A stretch of 64,000 nucleotides of DNA from UWMA-0277 sp965183885 (lineage in GTDB: Bacteria > Bacteroidota > Bacteroidia > Flavobacteriales > BACL11): assembly GCA_965183885.1 (NCBI GenBank), contig OZ238992.1, positions 744,001 through 808,000 of the forward strand. Direction: 5' to 3'. The number at the start of each line of letters is the position of its first letter. Positions within the stretch are counted from its first letter, which is position 1. The notes beneath the pieces were generated by a model. The model searched no databases and was not told where the DNA came from. It was given only the letters and a program-made list of their open reading frames with translations. A program made the translations under genes and the position numbers. This document shows positions 45,076-53,649 of this stretch, in pieces.

Positions 45076-45840
45076 ATGACAGAAAAAAAGAATAAAGTAA
45101 AGTCAATTTTAATTTCACAACCTAAACCAGAAGGAAAATCTCCCTATGCTGATGTTGAAAAAAAGCATAAGCTAAAAATTGATTACCGTCCTTTTATGCA
45201 CGTTGAAGAAATCTCTGCCCAAGAATTTAGAGAACAAAGAATTTCTATTCTAAATCATGATGCAGTTATTTTTACGTCAAAAAATGCAATGGATCATTAC
45301 TTTGGAATGATGGAGAAATTAAGATTAAGAATTCCTGACTTCACTAAATACTTTTGTGTTTCAGAAGCTATTGCACATTACTTACAAAACTTTATTACTT
45401 ACCGTAAGCGTAAAGTATTTACTGGAGAACAAACTTTAGCCAGCCTAATTCCTGTAATGCAAAAGCACCCAGATTCTAAGTTCTTATTCCCTTGTTCAGA
45501 TGTGTTAAAAAAGAAAATGAATAAATCATTAGAAGAAAGTAACCTTGATTATACTAAAGCTCAAATGTATAAAGTTGCTTGTTCAGATTTATCAGACTTA
45601 TCAGATGTAAAATATGATATTTTAGTGTTTTTTAGCCCAACAGGAATTAAGTCATTATTAGAAAACTTCCCTGATTTTAAACAAGGAGATACTCGATTAG
45701 CAGTATTTGGACCAACAACTATTAAGTCAGTAGAAGATAACGGGCTAAGAGTTGATATCGCAGCTCCAAATAAGAAAGCTCCTTCAATGTCAATGGCTCT
45801 AGATCAATATATTAAAGAGGCAAACAAAAGAAGAAGATAA
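45076..45840 (+). CDS. hemD: Uroporphyrinogen-III synthase
   Basis: This 254-residue enzyme cyclises hydroxymethylbilane to uroporphyrinogen III in heme synthesis. Sequence conservation in HemD is weak, but VKSILISQPKPEGKSPYADVE, DAVIFTSKNAMDHYF, YCVSEAIAHYL-like and FFSPTGIKSLLENFP, then FGPTTIKSVEDNGL, fit the two-domain fold and the usual conserved positions. It is followed by a strong terminator at 45866. Confidence 0.9.
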   Translation: MTEKKNKVKSILISQPKPEGKSPYADVEKKHKLKIDYRPFMHVEEISAQEFREQRISILNHDAVIFTSKNAMDHYFGMMEKLRLRIPDFTKYFCVSEAIAHYLQNFITYRKRKVFTGEQTLASLIPVMQKHPDSKFLFPCSDVLKKKMNKSLEESNLDYTKAQMYKVACSDLSDLSDVKYDILVFFSPTGIKSLLENFPDFKQGDTRLAVFGPTTIKSVEDNGLRVDIAAPNKKAPSMSMALDQYIKEANKRRR

Positions 45841-45865
45841 AACAACATACAGAAATACTATAACA

Positions 45866-45891
45866 AAGGAGCTTAAAAGCTCCTTTTTTTA
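45866..45891 (+). terminator. Terminator after hemD
   Basis: Perfect 9-bp stem AAGGAGCTT/AAGCTCCTT with a 2-nt centre, running into a T-run, 26 nt past the hemD stop. Confidence 0.93.
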
Positions 45892-45903
45892 TATTTTTAT
45901 CGA

Positions 45904-46278
45904 ATGCAAACTTTCCAAAAAAAAGAGCGACTGTGCAATAAAGATAGTATTAGCGATCTGTTTACAAAAGGAGACTCTTTTATAGAACAACCCTTTAGGA
46001 TAGTATGGAGTAAAAAAGAAATTAATACTGATTACCCAGCACAAACTTTAATAGTTGTTCCTAAGCGAAATATTAAACTTGCTACCAATAGAAACATTAT
46101 CAAAAGGAGAATTAAAGAAGCCTTTCGCTTAAATAAATCTGCTCTTTACTCAACCTTATCTACAAAAGACAAACAGATTAATATTGCTATTATTTATCAA
46201 AAACAAGAAATCATTTCTTATAAGCTAATAGAAGAAAAAATAAAATTAACTTTAAACCGTTTAAGCGAAAACTTATGA
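45904..46278 (+). CDS. rnpA: Ribonuclease P protein component
   Basis: RnpA is the protein cofactor of RNase P, which trims tRNA 5' ends. The 124-residue sequence has LCNKDSISDLFTKGDSF, VVPKRNIKLATNRNIIKRRIKEAFRLNK (the RNR signature) and a C-terminal helix. rpmH is not adjacent; the gene stands after hemD, as is common in Bacteroidota. A near-consensus -7 box, TATTTTTA, lies 4 nt before the ATG (45892-45899). The stop overlaps yidD by four bases. Confidence 0.93.
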   Translation: MQTFQKKERLCNKDSISDLFTKGDSFIEQPFRIVWSKKEINTDYPAQTLIVVPKRNIKLATNRNIIKRRIKEAFRLNKSALYSTLSTKDKQINIAIIYQKQEIISYKLIEEKIKLTLNRLSENL

Positions 46279-46496
46279 GTAATGTCTTCTCTTTCCTTTT
46301 TAAAGCAATAATATTTATCTATCAAAAGGTAATTTCTCCCTTATTGCCTCCAAGATGTAGGTATACTCCAACATGTTCGCAATATGGCATGGAAGCGATA
46401 ACAAAATATGGACCTTGGAAAGGAGGGAAACTAACAATTAAAAGAATCTTAAGCTGTCATCCATGGGGAGGACATGGACATGACCCAGTACCTTAA
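46275..46496 (+). CDS. yidD: Membrane protein insertion efficiency factor YidD
   Basis: This 73-residue amphipathic protein assists YidC-dependent insertion. The diagnostic segment is SPLLPPRCRYTPTCSQYGMEAITKYGPWKGGKLTIKRILSCHPWGGHGHDPVP, which includes the three conserved cysteines. The start overlaps rnpA (ATGA), so translation is coupled. Confidence 0.96.
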   Translation: MSNVFSFLFKAIIFIYQKVISPLLPPRCRYTPTCSQYGMEAITKYGPWKGGKLTIKRILSCHPWGGHGHDPVP

Positions 46497-46507
46497 ATAA
46501 ATTAACT

Positions 46508-48151
46508 ATGAAAAAAATCAAATTATTAACTTTAGCTTCAATTTTAGCAATAACCTCTCTTATATCTGTTGGTTTTACTGATAATTATTTTGAGGTTGCT
46601 AAGAATCTTGACATATTCACTACCCTTTATAAAGAGCTTAATACTTTTTATGTGGATGAAACTGACCCAGGAGAACTAATGAAAGAAGGGATTGATGCTA
46701 TGCTAAAATCCTTAGACCCATACACTACCTATATTCCAGAATCAGAGATTGAAGATTTCCGCTTTATGACTACAGGACAATATGGAGGTATAGGTGCAAT
46801 TATAAGTAAAAGAGAAGAATATGTTCTTATAAGCGAACCTTATCAAGATTCTCCAGCTCAAAGAGCAGGACTTATGGCAGGAGATAAAATACTAGAAATA
46901 AATGGAACAACTGCAAAAGGAAAAACTACTGAGCAGGTAAGTAAAGTTTTAAAAGGAGAACCAAATACTTCTGTAACATTACTTATTGAACGTAAATCAT
47001 TAAAAAAACCTTTTAAAGTTAGCTTTAATAGAGAAAAAATATCTGTAAAAAGTGTCCCTTATGCAGGCTATATTGAAGATGGTATAGGCTACCTTAAGCT
47101 TAGAAGCTTTACTAGAGATTGTAGTAAAGACGTAAAAGAAGCTATTCAAGAACTAAAAGAAGAAGGAGAATTAAAAGGTTTAGTTCTTGACTTAAGAAGC
47201 AACCCAGGAGGACTACTTGATGAGTCTGTTAACTTGGTAAACCTATTTGTTGAAAAAGGAAAAGAAGTTGTAAGTACAAAAGGAAAAATTAAGTCATGGG
47301 AAAAATCATACTTTACAAATCATAATCCTTTTGACACAGAACTACCTTTAGCTGTATTAATAAACTCTTCATCTGCTTCAGCATCTGAGATTGTTTCTGG
47401 AGCTATGCAAGATTTAGATAGAGGGGTTGTAATTGGACAAAGAAGTTATGGGAAAGGTTTAGTGCAACAGACTCGTAAACTATCCTATAATTCTCAATTA
47501 AAACTTACCGTTGCTAAATATTATATTCCTAGCGGAAGATGTATACAGGCACTAGACTATGCAAATAGAAATGAGGATGGAAGTGTAGGGAAGGTTCCTG
47601 ACTCATTAATGACATCTTTTACAACAAAAAATGGTAGAGAGGTATTTGACGGTGGAGGAATAAACCCTGATATTATTACAACTACGGACAAAGTAAGTAA
47701 TATTGTGATTTCACTGTTTAGAGAGCGTTTATTCTTTGACTATGCAACTGATTTCAGATTTGAACATGACACAATTTCAAACGACTTTGTATTTACAGAT
47801 GAAAGCTATAAACATTTTACTGCCTACCTTTCTGACAAAGAATATACTTATAAAACAAAAACAGAGAAAGCTTTAGAGAAACTAAAGAAAAATGCTGACG
47901 ATGAACATTATTTTGAATCTTTAGAAGAAGAATACAATGCCTTATCAGCAAAGTTAGCGACAAATAAAGAAGATGATTTATTTAAACATAAGGAACAAAT
48001 AAAAGAAATTATTACTGGTGAAATTAGAAGTCGATATTTTTATCAAGAAGGAAGAATAGAAGCTTCTTTACTATTTGACACTGAAATTGCTGAAGCAATT
48101 GACATATTACAAAACAAAGAAAAATATAATACTCTATTAGGAAATGAATAA
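46508..48151 (+). CDS. S41 family C-terminal processing protease (CtpA/Prc type)
   Basis: This 547-residue periplasmic protease has an N-terminal signal/anchor (KIKLLTLASILAITSLISVGF). Helical bundle then PDZ domain (about 85-170, YGGIGAIISKREEYVLISEPYQDSPAQRAGLMAGDKILEING), then the S41 core LVLDLRSNPGGLLDESVNL. The catalytic dyad sits in NSSSASASEIVSGAMQDL (Ser291) and RSYGKGLVQ (Lys316), with the 25-residue spacing of Prc. The C-terminal 130 residues are a charged helical extension. The start of the next gene overlaps by 8 bp. Confidence 0.92.
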   Translation: MKKIKLLTLASILAITSLISVGFTDNYFEVAKNLDIFTTLYKELNTFYVDETDPGELMKEGIDAMLKSLDPYTTYIPESEIEDFRFMTTGQYGGIGAIISKREEYVLISEPYQDSPAQRAGLMAGDKILEINGTTAKGKTTEQVSKVLKGEPNTSVTLLIERKSLKKPFKVSFNREKISVKSVPYAGYIEDGIGYLKLRSFTRDCSKDVKEAIQELKEEGELKGLVLDLRSNPGGLLDESVNLVNLFVEKGKEVVSTKGKIKSWEKSYFTNHNPFDTELPLAVLINSSSASASEIVSGAMQDLDRGVVIGQRSYGKGLVQQTRKLSYNSQLKLTVAKYYIPSGRCIQALDYANRNEDGSVGKVPDSLMTSFTTKNGREVFDGGGINPDIITTTDKVSNIVISLFRERLFFDYATDFRFEHDTISNDFVFTDESYKHFTAYLSDKEYTYKTKTEKALEKLKKNADDEHYFESLEEEYNALSAKLATNKEDDLFKHKEQIKEIITGEIRSRYFYQEGRIEASLLFDTEIAEAIDILQNKEKYNTLLGNE

Positions 48152-49322
48152 TGCACTAAATAAAGCACAACAACTTCTTTTTATTCTACTAGGAATTAGC
48201 ATTCCAACATCCATTGCAGCTACAAACATTATCATTGCTTGTTTAGCTCTTTGCTGGATACTTGAGGGGCAATTTACACGAAAGATAAAGTACATAAGGG
48301 AATCGAAATGGATACTAGCAATCTTAGGTTTAATGCTACTTTATGGTTTAGGAATGCTTTGGGGGGATAATCATTTAAACGCAAACTGGCAGTTTCAACG
48401 TTTAGCACTATTATTAGTTTTCCCTGTTTTAGCAACAATCAACTTAAGCCAAAAAACAATAAAAAATGCAGTAATGGCATTTTTAGCAACAAATTTTGTT
48501 TCAGCAATATTAGCTATTGCCATTAATAATAATATAATCCAGGACTTAGACAACTATCTTCCATTTATTGAATCTACATGGAGAATATCAGCTTTTATCA
48601 GCTATAACTACCACAACGTATTATTAGCTTTTGCTACTGCAATTTCACTTTATATTCTTGCAGAGAAGAAAACAAAATACCCTTACCTATTTATCTTATT
48701 TATAATAGGATATACATTAAGTATATTTACGGAGATAGGAAGAGCTGGAGTAGTTATATTTAATTTTATTTTCTTTGCCTATATCATGTTCTATTTCAGA
48801 AAGAAATGGATAAAATTAGCTGGCTTATTTTTACTATTATTTGCTTTTCAATACTTAATGTATAATACCTCTGAGGCTTATAAAAGCAGGCTAGATAGAG
48901 GCTCTAAAATTGTTACTAATAATGGCATTAAAGAAGGAAAGGAAGATATTAGGTATGTTTTTATTAGAGAATCATTTAACAAGATAAAAGAAAAACCAAT
49001 TTTAGGATATGGAACAGGTAGCTTCGGAACTATATTTGAACGTGATATAAAAACTGTCCATAAATTTTATACCCATACTACCCCGCACAATAATTACTTA
49101 TATGTTTGGTTTGAGCTAGGTATACTTGGCTTGCTACTTTTATTAGCAATATTCTACTATCAACTTAGAGAGTTATTCGCTAAAAAAGACGGAGCCCATA
49201 GAATATTAGCACCTCTCTCCTTTATGTTTTTAATGGCAGTAGATTCTTATTTCTTTATATTTATACTTACTATATTTTATATATTTATCTATACTATTTA
49301 TAGCAGGTATCAGGAAGAATAG
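48144..49322 (+). CDS. O-antigen ligase/polymerase family membrane protein
   Basis: This 392-residue protein has roughly ten membrane helices and one larger periplasmic loop near the C-terminus, where REDIRYVFIRESFNKIKEKPILGYGTGSF then HTTPHNNYLYVWFELGILGLL match the Wzy_C/WaaL motif. It probably transfers or polymerises surface glycan on undecaprenyl carriers. Substrate cannot be deduced. It overlaps the protease by 8 bp at its start and overlaps alr by 13 bp tail to tail. Confidence 0.87.
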   Translation: MNNALNKAQQLLFILLGISIPTSIAATNIIIACLALCWILEGQFTRKIKYIRESKWILAILGLMLLYGLGMLWGDNHLNANWQFQRLALLLVFPVLATINLSQKTIKNAVMAFLATNFVSAILAIAINNNIIQDLDNYLPFIESTWRISAFISYNYHNVLLAFATAISLYILAEKKTKYPYLFILFIIGYTLSIFTEIGRAGVVIFNFIFFAYIMFYFRKKWIKLAGLFLLLFAFQYLMYNTSEAYKSRLDRGSKIVTNNGIKEGKEDIRYVFIRESFNKIKEKPILGYGTGSFGTIFERDIKTVHKFYTHTTPHNNYLYVWFELGILGLLLLLAIFYYQLRELFAKKDGAHRILAPLSFMFLMAVDSYFFIFILTIFYIFIYTIYSRYQEE

Positions 49323-50389
49323 ACTCTTTTTATCCTCCTATTTAAGGTTGCAAATATTTCATAAGGTATCGTTTCTATCTTTTGTGCCAAAGCACAAATA
49401 GTATATTCTTTCCCAAATAATATCACCTCATCACCTAACTGAGCTGTAGTATTACTTAAATCGATAGTACAAGAATCCATACTAATTCTACCAATAATAG
49501 GACAAGGTTTACCCTCTATAAAAACTATTCCTTTATGCATGCCAAATCTTCTATTTAGGCCATCTGCATAACCAAAAGGGATAACACCTACCCTTGTATC
49601 TTGCTTAAGAGTATAGCTTGCATCATAACCTATTGTCTGTCCTTTTTTAACTGTCCTTATTTGAGAAATTACACTCTTTAATGTGCCTATCTGCTTTAAT
49701 CCAGGATGATTACTTCCTCCATAAAGTCCAATCCCTAAACGAACCATTTCATACGACTTATCATTAAAACGTAATACACCATTAGAGTTAAGGATATGCC
49801 TTAAAGGCTTTAACCCCGTTTGAGTATTAAAATCTGTACAAATAACATCAAATTTTAGAAACTGTTGCTGCGTTAAAATATCTTTATCAGGGTTATCACT
49901 AGCAGCTAAATGTGAACAAATACTTTTTACTTTAAGTGTAGGATATTGTTTTAATACCTTTGAAACTTCTACTACCTCTTTTGCCTCAAAGCCAAAACGA
50001 TTCATCCCTGTATTAAACTTAATATGAATGTTGATATCAGTAGCTAAAGCACCGAATAAATGAAGAAGTTCAAAATTATAAACTACTACATCTAATTTAT
50101 GCTGTAAAATTTTGGCAGTACTTTTTCTTCCTGGATTTGCAACAATAATAGGAATTTTAATTCCGTTTTCTCTTAAATGAGATCCTTCTTCAAAATCAGC
50201 AACCCAAAGCGCTGCAACTCCTAACTCTTCTAATTTTTTACCAAGCATTATATCCCCATGTCCATAAGCATAAGCTTTTACAACAGCAATTACTTTTGTT
50301 GAGGCTTTTAGCTTACTTTTAAGATAATCAAGATTATCTGACAAAGCTTTAAAATCTATCTCTAAAACTGTTTCGTGTACAGTATTCAT
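49310..50389 (-). CDS. alr: Alanine racemase
   Basis: Alr makes D-alanine for peptidoglycan. The 359-residue PLP enzyme has the cofactor Lys in KVIAVVKAYAYGHGD, YEMVRLGIGLYGGSNH, SYTLKQDTRVGVIPFGYADGLNR, and GRISMDSCTIDLS, including the second catalytic Tyr region. Here it stands alone; in many Bacteroidota it is fused to murF. It follows tdk by one base, and its 3' end overlaps the O-antigen ligase gene. Confidence 0.95.
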   Translation of the reverse strand: MNTVHETVLEIDFKALSDNLDYLKSKLKASTKVIAVVKAYAYGHGDIMLGKKLEELGVAALWVADFEEGSHLRENGIKIPIIVANPGRKSTAKILQHKLDVVVYNFELLHLFGALATDINIHIKFNTGMNRFGFEAKEVVEVSKVLKQYPTLKVKSICSHLAASDNPDKDILTQQQFLKFDVICTDFNTQTGLKPLRHILNSNGVLRFNDKSYEMVRLGIGLYGGSNHPGLKQIGTLKSVISQIRTVKKGQTIGYDASYTLKQDTRVGVIPFGYADGLNRRFGMHKGIVFIEGKPCPIIGRISMDSCTIDLSNTTAQLGDEVILFGKEYTICALAQKIETIPYEIFATLNRRIKRVYSS

Positions 50390-50390
50390 G

Positions 50391-50966
50391 TTATTTCATT
50401 TTGGCTGTAAAACAATTTCTACATAAAGGTTTATACTCTTCTTTTTCTCCCAATTTTACCAATTCAGTATCAGCCGTCTTTCTATAGGAATAACTTGCAT
50501 CTACTCCACAATCTGCACAAATAGCCTGCACTTTTGTTACCTTTTGAGCAATAGCTAAGAGTTGTGGCATAGGTCCAAAAGGCTTTCCTAAATAGTCCAT
50601 ATCTAAACCTGCCAAAATTACCCTTACTCCTTTGTTTGCTAATGTATTTGCTACTTCTATTAAATCTTCATTAAAAAATTGCACCTCATCAATTGCAACT
50701 ACTTGCACATCATTCTCTAAATATAATATCTGAGTTGCTGAATCTACTGTTACAGACTTAATATAGTTTGCATCATGAGAAACTACTTTCTCTACATCAT
50801 ACCTTTTATCAAGCTTAGGTTTATAAACCGCCACCTTTAATTTAGCAAATTTTGCTCTTCTTAACCTTCTTAATAGCTCCTCTGTTTTTCCTGAAAACAT
50901 TGAGCCACAAATCACCTCAATACGCCCTTTATCTTTACTAAGATTTATTTGTGATTCTGAAAACAT
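50391..50966 (-). CDS. tdk: Thymidine kinase, type II
   Basis: Tdk phosphorylates thymidine for salvage. In this 191-residue protein, Walker A is GSMFSGKTEELLRRLRRAK, the DEVQFF Walker B-like motif follows, and the lasso/zinc domain has CADCG and CRNCF (two Cys pairs). Its length is typical of the small TK1-like form. First gene of the tdk-alr pair. Confidence 0.96.
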   Translation of the reverse strand: MFSESQINLSKDKGRIEVICGSMFSGKTEELLRRLRRAKFAKLKVAVYKPKLDKRYDVEKVVSHDANYIKSVTVDSATQILYLENDVQVVAIDEVQFFNEDLIEVANTLANKGVRVILAGLDMDYLGKPFGPMPQLLAIAQKVTKVQAICADCGVDASYSYRKTADTELVKLGEKEEYKPLCRNCFTAKMK

Positions 50967-50999
50967 CTATCGTTATTTGCTTTACATTAAGTTTGCTAA

Positions 51000-51007
51000 C
51001 AAAAATA
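51000..51007 (-). promoter_or_regulatory. Putative -7 box (TATTTTTG) for tdk-alr
   Basis: On the minus strand TATTTTTG matches TAnnTTTG, 33 nt before the tdk ATG. It sits in the short divergent gap to the DUF2279 gene at 51029. Confidence 0.5.
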
Positions 51008-51028
51008 TAAAAAGCAATTCCATTTTTT

Positions 51029-51916
51029 ATGAATTTTAAAAGTTTGTTTCTTCTTTCATTTTTAGGACTCTGCTCGCTAAAAACCTTTGCTAAAACAGAC
51101 AGCACTAAGCTTAATAGAGGTAGAGTCATTATTGTTAGTAGTAGTTTAGTAACTGCCTTAGGAGGGTCCTATTATTATATTAAAAATTCGTGGTGGAGCG
51201 AGAAGCAAAGTAGCTTCCATTTTGATAATGGTGCTGACCTTACCTATGCTCTAAATGTAGATAAAGCAGGACATGTTATGGGGGGGCTAATAGCTTCTGA
51301 TGTTTTTTCAACATCAATGCGTTGGGCAGGAATGAATAAAAAACAAGCCCTTTGGTATGGCGCTGCCTTTGGTTCTGGATTACAACTAGCTATTGAAATG
51401 AAAGATGCTTACGCCCCTTATTGGGGCTTTAGCAAATGGGACTTAGCTTTAGGAACAGTAGGATCTTTTTGGCCCGTAGCACAACATTATTCTCCATTTA
51501 TAGACGCTATAGATATTAAATTCTCTTACTATAAACATTCTGATATTTATTGGGAGTTAGACAGACAAAGAGGAAAAGAAACAAATAAATATGCGTGGCA
51601 AGATGACTATCCAAACCAAACCTATTGGTTAAGCTTTGATGTAAATTACTTTATTGATACAGGATATTGGCCATCTTGGCTAAATATTGCTTTAGGCTAT
51701 GGGATAGATGACACCCAGTACCTTGATGCATTTGACAAGAAAACAGGAGGAAAAAATGAATTCTATATTGCCTTAGATTATGATGTCCCAAAAATGTTAA
51801 AAAAATGGAATAGCCCTACTGCCAAGAAAGTAAAACACTGGCTTAATTATTTTCATTTCCCAGCACCTACAATAAGAATTGCTCCAAAGGTCAAATTTTA
51901 CCCAGTATTTCTATAG
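51029..51916 (+). CDS. DUF2279 family exported protein
   Basis: This 295-residue protein has a signal peptide (MNFKSLFLLSFLGLCSLKTFA). Hydrophobic/small-residue segments then match DUF2279/YfiM-like proteins: DKAGHVMGGLIASDVFSTSMRWAGMNKKQALWYGAAFGSGLQLAIEMKDAYA and FSKWDLALGTVGSFWPVAQHY. These are putative outer-membrane-associated proteins with no known activity. The C-terminal third has aromatic strands. The rsmI promoter box starts within its stop codon region. Confidence 0.78.
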   Translation: MNFKSLFLLSFLGLCSLKTFAKTDSTKLNRGRVIIVSSSLVTALGGSYYYIKNSWWSEKQSSFHFDNGADLTYALNVDKAGHVMGGLIASDVFSTSMRWAGMNKKQALWYGAAFGSGLQLAIEMKDAYAPYWGFSKWDLALGTVGSFWPVAQHYSPFIDAIDIKFSYYKHSDIYWELDRQRGKETNKYAWQDDYPNQTYWLSFDVNYFIDTGYWPSWLNIALGYGIDDTQYLDAFDKKTGGKNEFYIALDYDVPKMLKKWNSPTAKKVKHWLNYFHFPAPTIRIAPKVKFYPVFL

Positions 51917-51921
51917 TTTTG
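51914..51921 (+). promoter_or_regulatory. -7 box (TAGTTTTG) 4 nt upstream of rsmI
   Basis: TAGTTTTG fits TAnnTTTG. It overlaps the TAG stop of the preceding gene and is separated from the GTG start of rsmI by four bases, implying a leaderless GTG-start message. Confidence 0.55.
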
Positions 51922-51925
51922 TAAA

Positions 51926-52594
51926 GTGTCAAAATTATACACTATACCAACCCCAATAGGAAACTTAGAGGATATTACTTTAAGAGCATTACGCTTATTA
52001 AAGGAAGTTGATATGGTATTAGCTGAAGATACGCGTACAAGCAGGAAGCTATTCTCCCATTATGATATTGAGACTCCTTTAGCTCCTTTTCATATGCATA
52101 ATGAACATAAGGTTTTAGGAAAATGGATAGAAAGATTAAAAGCTGGAGAGAATATAGCTTTAATATCTGATGCTGGAACTCCTGCAATTTCTGATCCTGG
52201 CTTTTTATTAGTTAGAGAATGTATAAAAGAAGGTATTGAGGTAGACTGTTTACCTGGAGCAACTGCTTTTGTTCCTGCTTTAGTAAACTCAGGGCTACCT
52301 TCTGAGAAATTTGTATTTGAAGGGTTTTTACCTGTAAAAAAAGGACGACAAACAAGACTAAAATTAATAGCTGAAGAAGAAAGAACAATGATTTTTTATG
52401 AATCGCCACATAGAATTGTAAAAACATTAGGGCAGTTTATTGAATACCTTGGAGAAAAAAGACTTGTTTCTGTATCAAGAGAAATATCAAAAATGTTTGA
52501 AGAAACGAAAAGAGGAACATTACTTGAAGTAATGCAATATTTTGAAGAAAAAAAACCAAAAGGTGAGTTTGTAATTGTTGTAAACGGTAAATAA
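51926..52594 (+). CDS. rsmI: 16S rRNA (cytidine-1402-2'-O)-methyltransferase
   Basis: RsmI methylates the ribose of C1402 in the decoding centre. This 222-residue tetrapyrrole-methylase-fold protein opens KLYTIPTPIGNLEDITLRALRLLKEVDMVLAEDTRTSRKLF and has NIALISDAGTPAISDPGFLLV, CLPGATAFVPALVNSGLPSEKFVFEGFLP and FYESPHRI. The start codon is GTG at 51926. The stop shares one base with the next start (TAATG). The homology begins two codons after the GTG, so no longer N-terminus is needed. Confidence 0.95.
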   Translation: MSKLYTIPTPIGNLEDITLRALRLLKEVDMVLAEDTRTSRKLFSHYDIETPLAPFHMHNEHKVLGKWIERLKAGENIALISDAGTPAISDPGFLLVRECIKEGIEVDCLPGATAFVPALVNSGLPSEKFVFEGFLPVKKGRQTRLKLIAEEERTMIFYESPHRIVKTLGQFIEYLGEKRLVSVSREISKMFEETKRGTLLEVMQYFEEKKPKGEFVIVVNGK

Positions 52595-53649
52595 TGGAAA
52601 TTAAGAAATTTATACATAAAAAACCTTACTTAATTACTGGGCCTTGTAGTGCTGAGTCAGAAACACAGGTATTACAAATTGCTAAATCACTTGATGGAGT
52701 AGCTGATGTATTTAGAGCAGGAGTATGGAAGCCAAGAACAAAGCCAAACTCATTTGAAGGAATAGGGTCGGATGCTCTTCCTTGGCTTAAAACTGTTCAG
52801 CAAGAAACAAGCTTAAAAATTGCCACAGAAGTTGCTACAGCTAAACATGTTGAGCTATGCCTTAATGCCAATATAGATATGCTTTGGATTGGGGCCAGAA
52901 CAACAGTAAACCCCTTTTATGTACAAGAAATTGCTGAAGCTTTAAAAGGAGTAGATATTCCTGTTTTTGTAAAGAACCCTATTCACCCAGAATTTGGATT
53001 ATGGCTAGGTGCTTTTGAGCGCTTAAATAAAGTAGGAGTAAAACAACTCGCTGCTATTCACCGAGGGTTTTATAGTTATGAGAAAATTGCTTTCCGAAAT
53101 GACCCTAAATGGGAATTGCCAATTAAATTAAGAGAAGAAGTTAGAGACTTACCCATTATCTGTGACCCAAGTCATATCGCTGGAAAAGCAAGTTTAGTAG
53201 AGGACATATCACAAACAGCTATGGACGTTAATATGGATGGATTAATGATAGAGGTACACAATAACCCTGCAATAGCTTTAAGTGATGCTAAGCAACAAAT
53301 AACACCTGACCATCTACAACAATTAATGAATAGTTTAGTGCTCCGAAATTCTCAATTAAGAGATGTAGCTTTTGAGGAACAATTAAATAGTTTTAGAAAT
53401 AAAATTGATGTTCTTGATCAGAATATTATTGACCTACTCAACGATAGAAAAGAGATTATAAAACAGATTGCTACATTTAAGAATGACAACCAACTTACTA
53501 TATTTCAAATTGAAAGATGGTTTGAAATGCTTCAAAAAAGAAAAGAAAGCGCAGCTTCATTAGCATTAAACAAGCAAATGGTTGCTGAAATTTTTGAGCT
53601 CATACACAAATACTCTATCCTTACTCAAACTGAGTTAATGCGAAAGTAA
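52594..53649 (+). CDS. Bifunctional DAHP synthase (KDO8P-synthase-like) and type II chorismate mutase
   Basis: This 351-residue enzyme has two domains. Residues 1-250 are a type I-beta DAHP synthase: LITGPCSAESE, FRAGVWKPRTKPNSFEG, IATEVATAKHVEL, MLWIGARTTVNPF, AAIHRGFYSYE and DPSHIAGKASLVEDI. Residues about 265-351 are an AroQ chorismate mutase (RNKIDVLDQNIIDLLNDRKEIIKQIATFK). It catalyses the first step and a branch step of aromatic amino-acid synthesis. Mutase-fused enzymes are commonly feedback-regulated by prephenate. It starts at the rsmI stop and ends directly against recJ. Confidence 0.92.
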   Translation: MEIKKFIHKKPYLITGPCSAESETQVLQIAKSLDGVADVFRAGVWKPRTKPNSFEGIGSDALPWLKTVQQETSLKIATEVATAKHVELCLNANIDMLWIGARTTVNPFYVQEIAEALKGVDIPVFVKNPIHPEFGLWLGAFERLNKVGVKQLAAIHRGFYSYEKIAFRNDPKWELPIKLREEVRDLPIICDPSHIAGKASLVEDISQTAMDVNMDGLMIEVHNNPAIALSDAKQQITPDHLQQLMNSLVLRNSQLRDVAFEEQLNSFRNKIDVLDQNIIDLLNDRKEIIKQIATFKNDNQLTIFQIERWFEMLQKRKESAASLALNKQMVAEIFELIHKYSILTQTELMRK

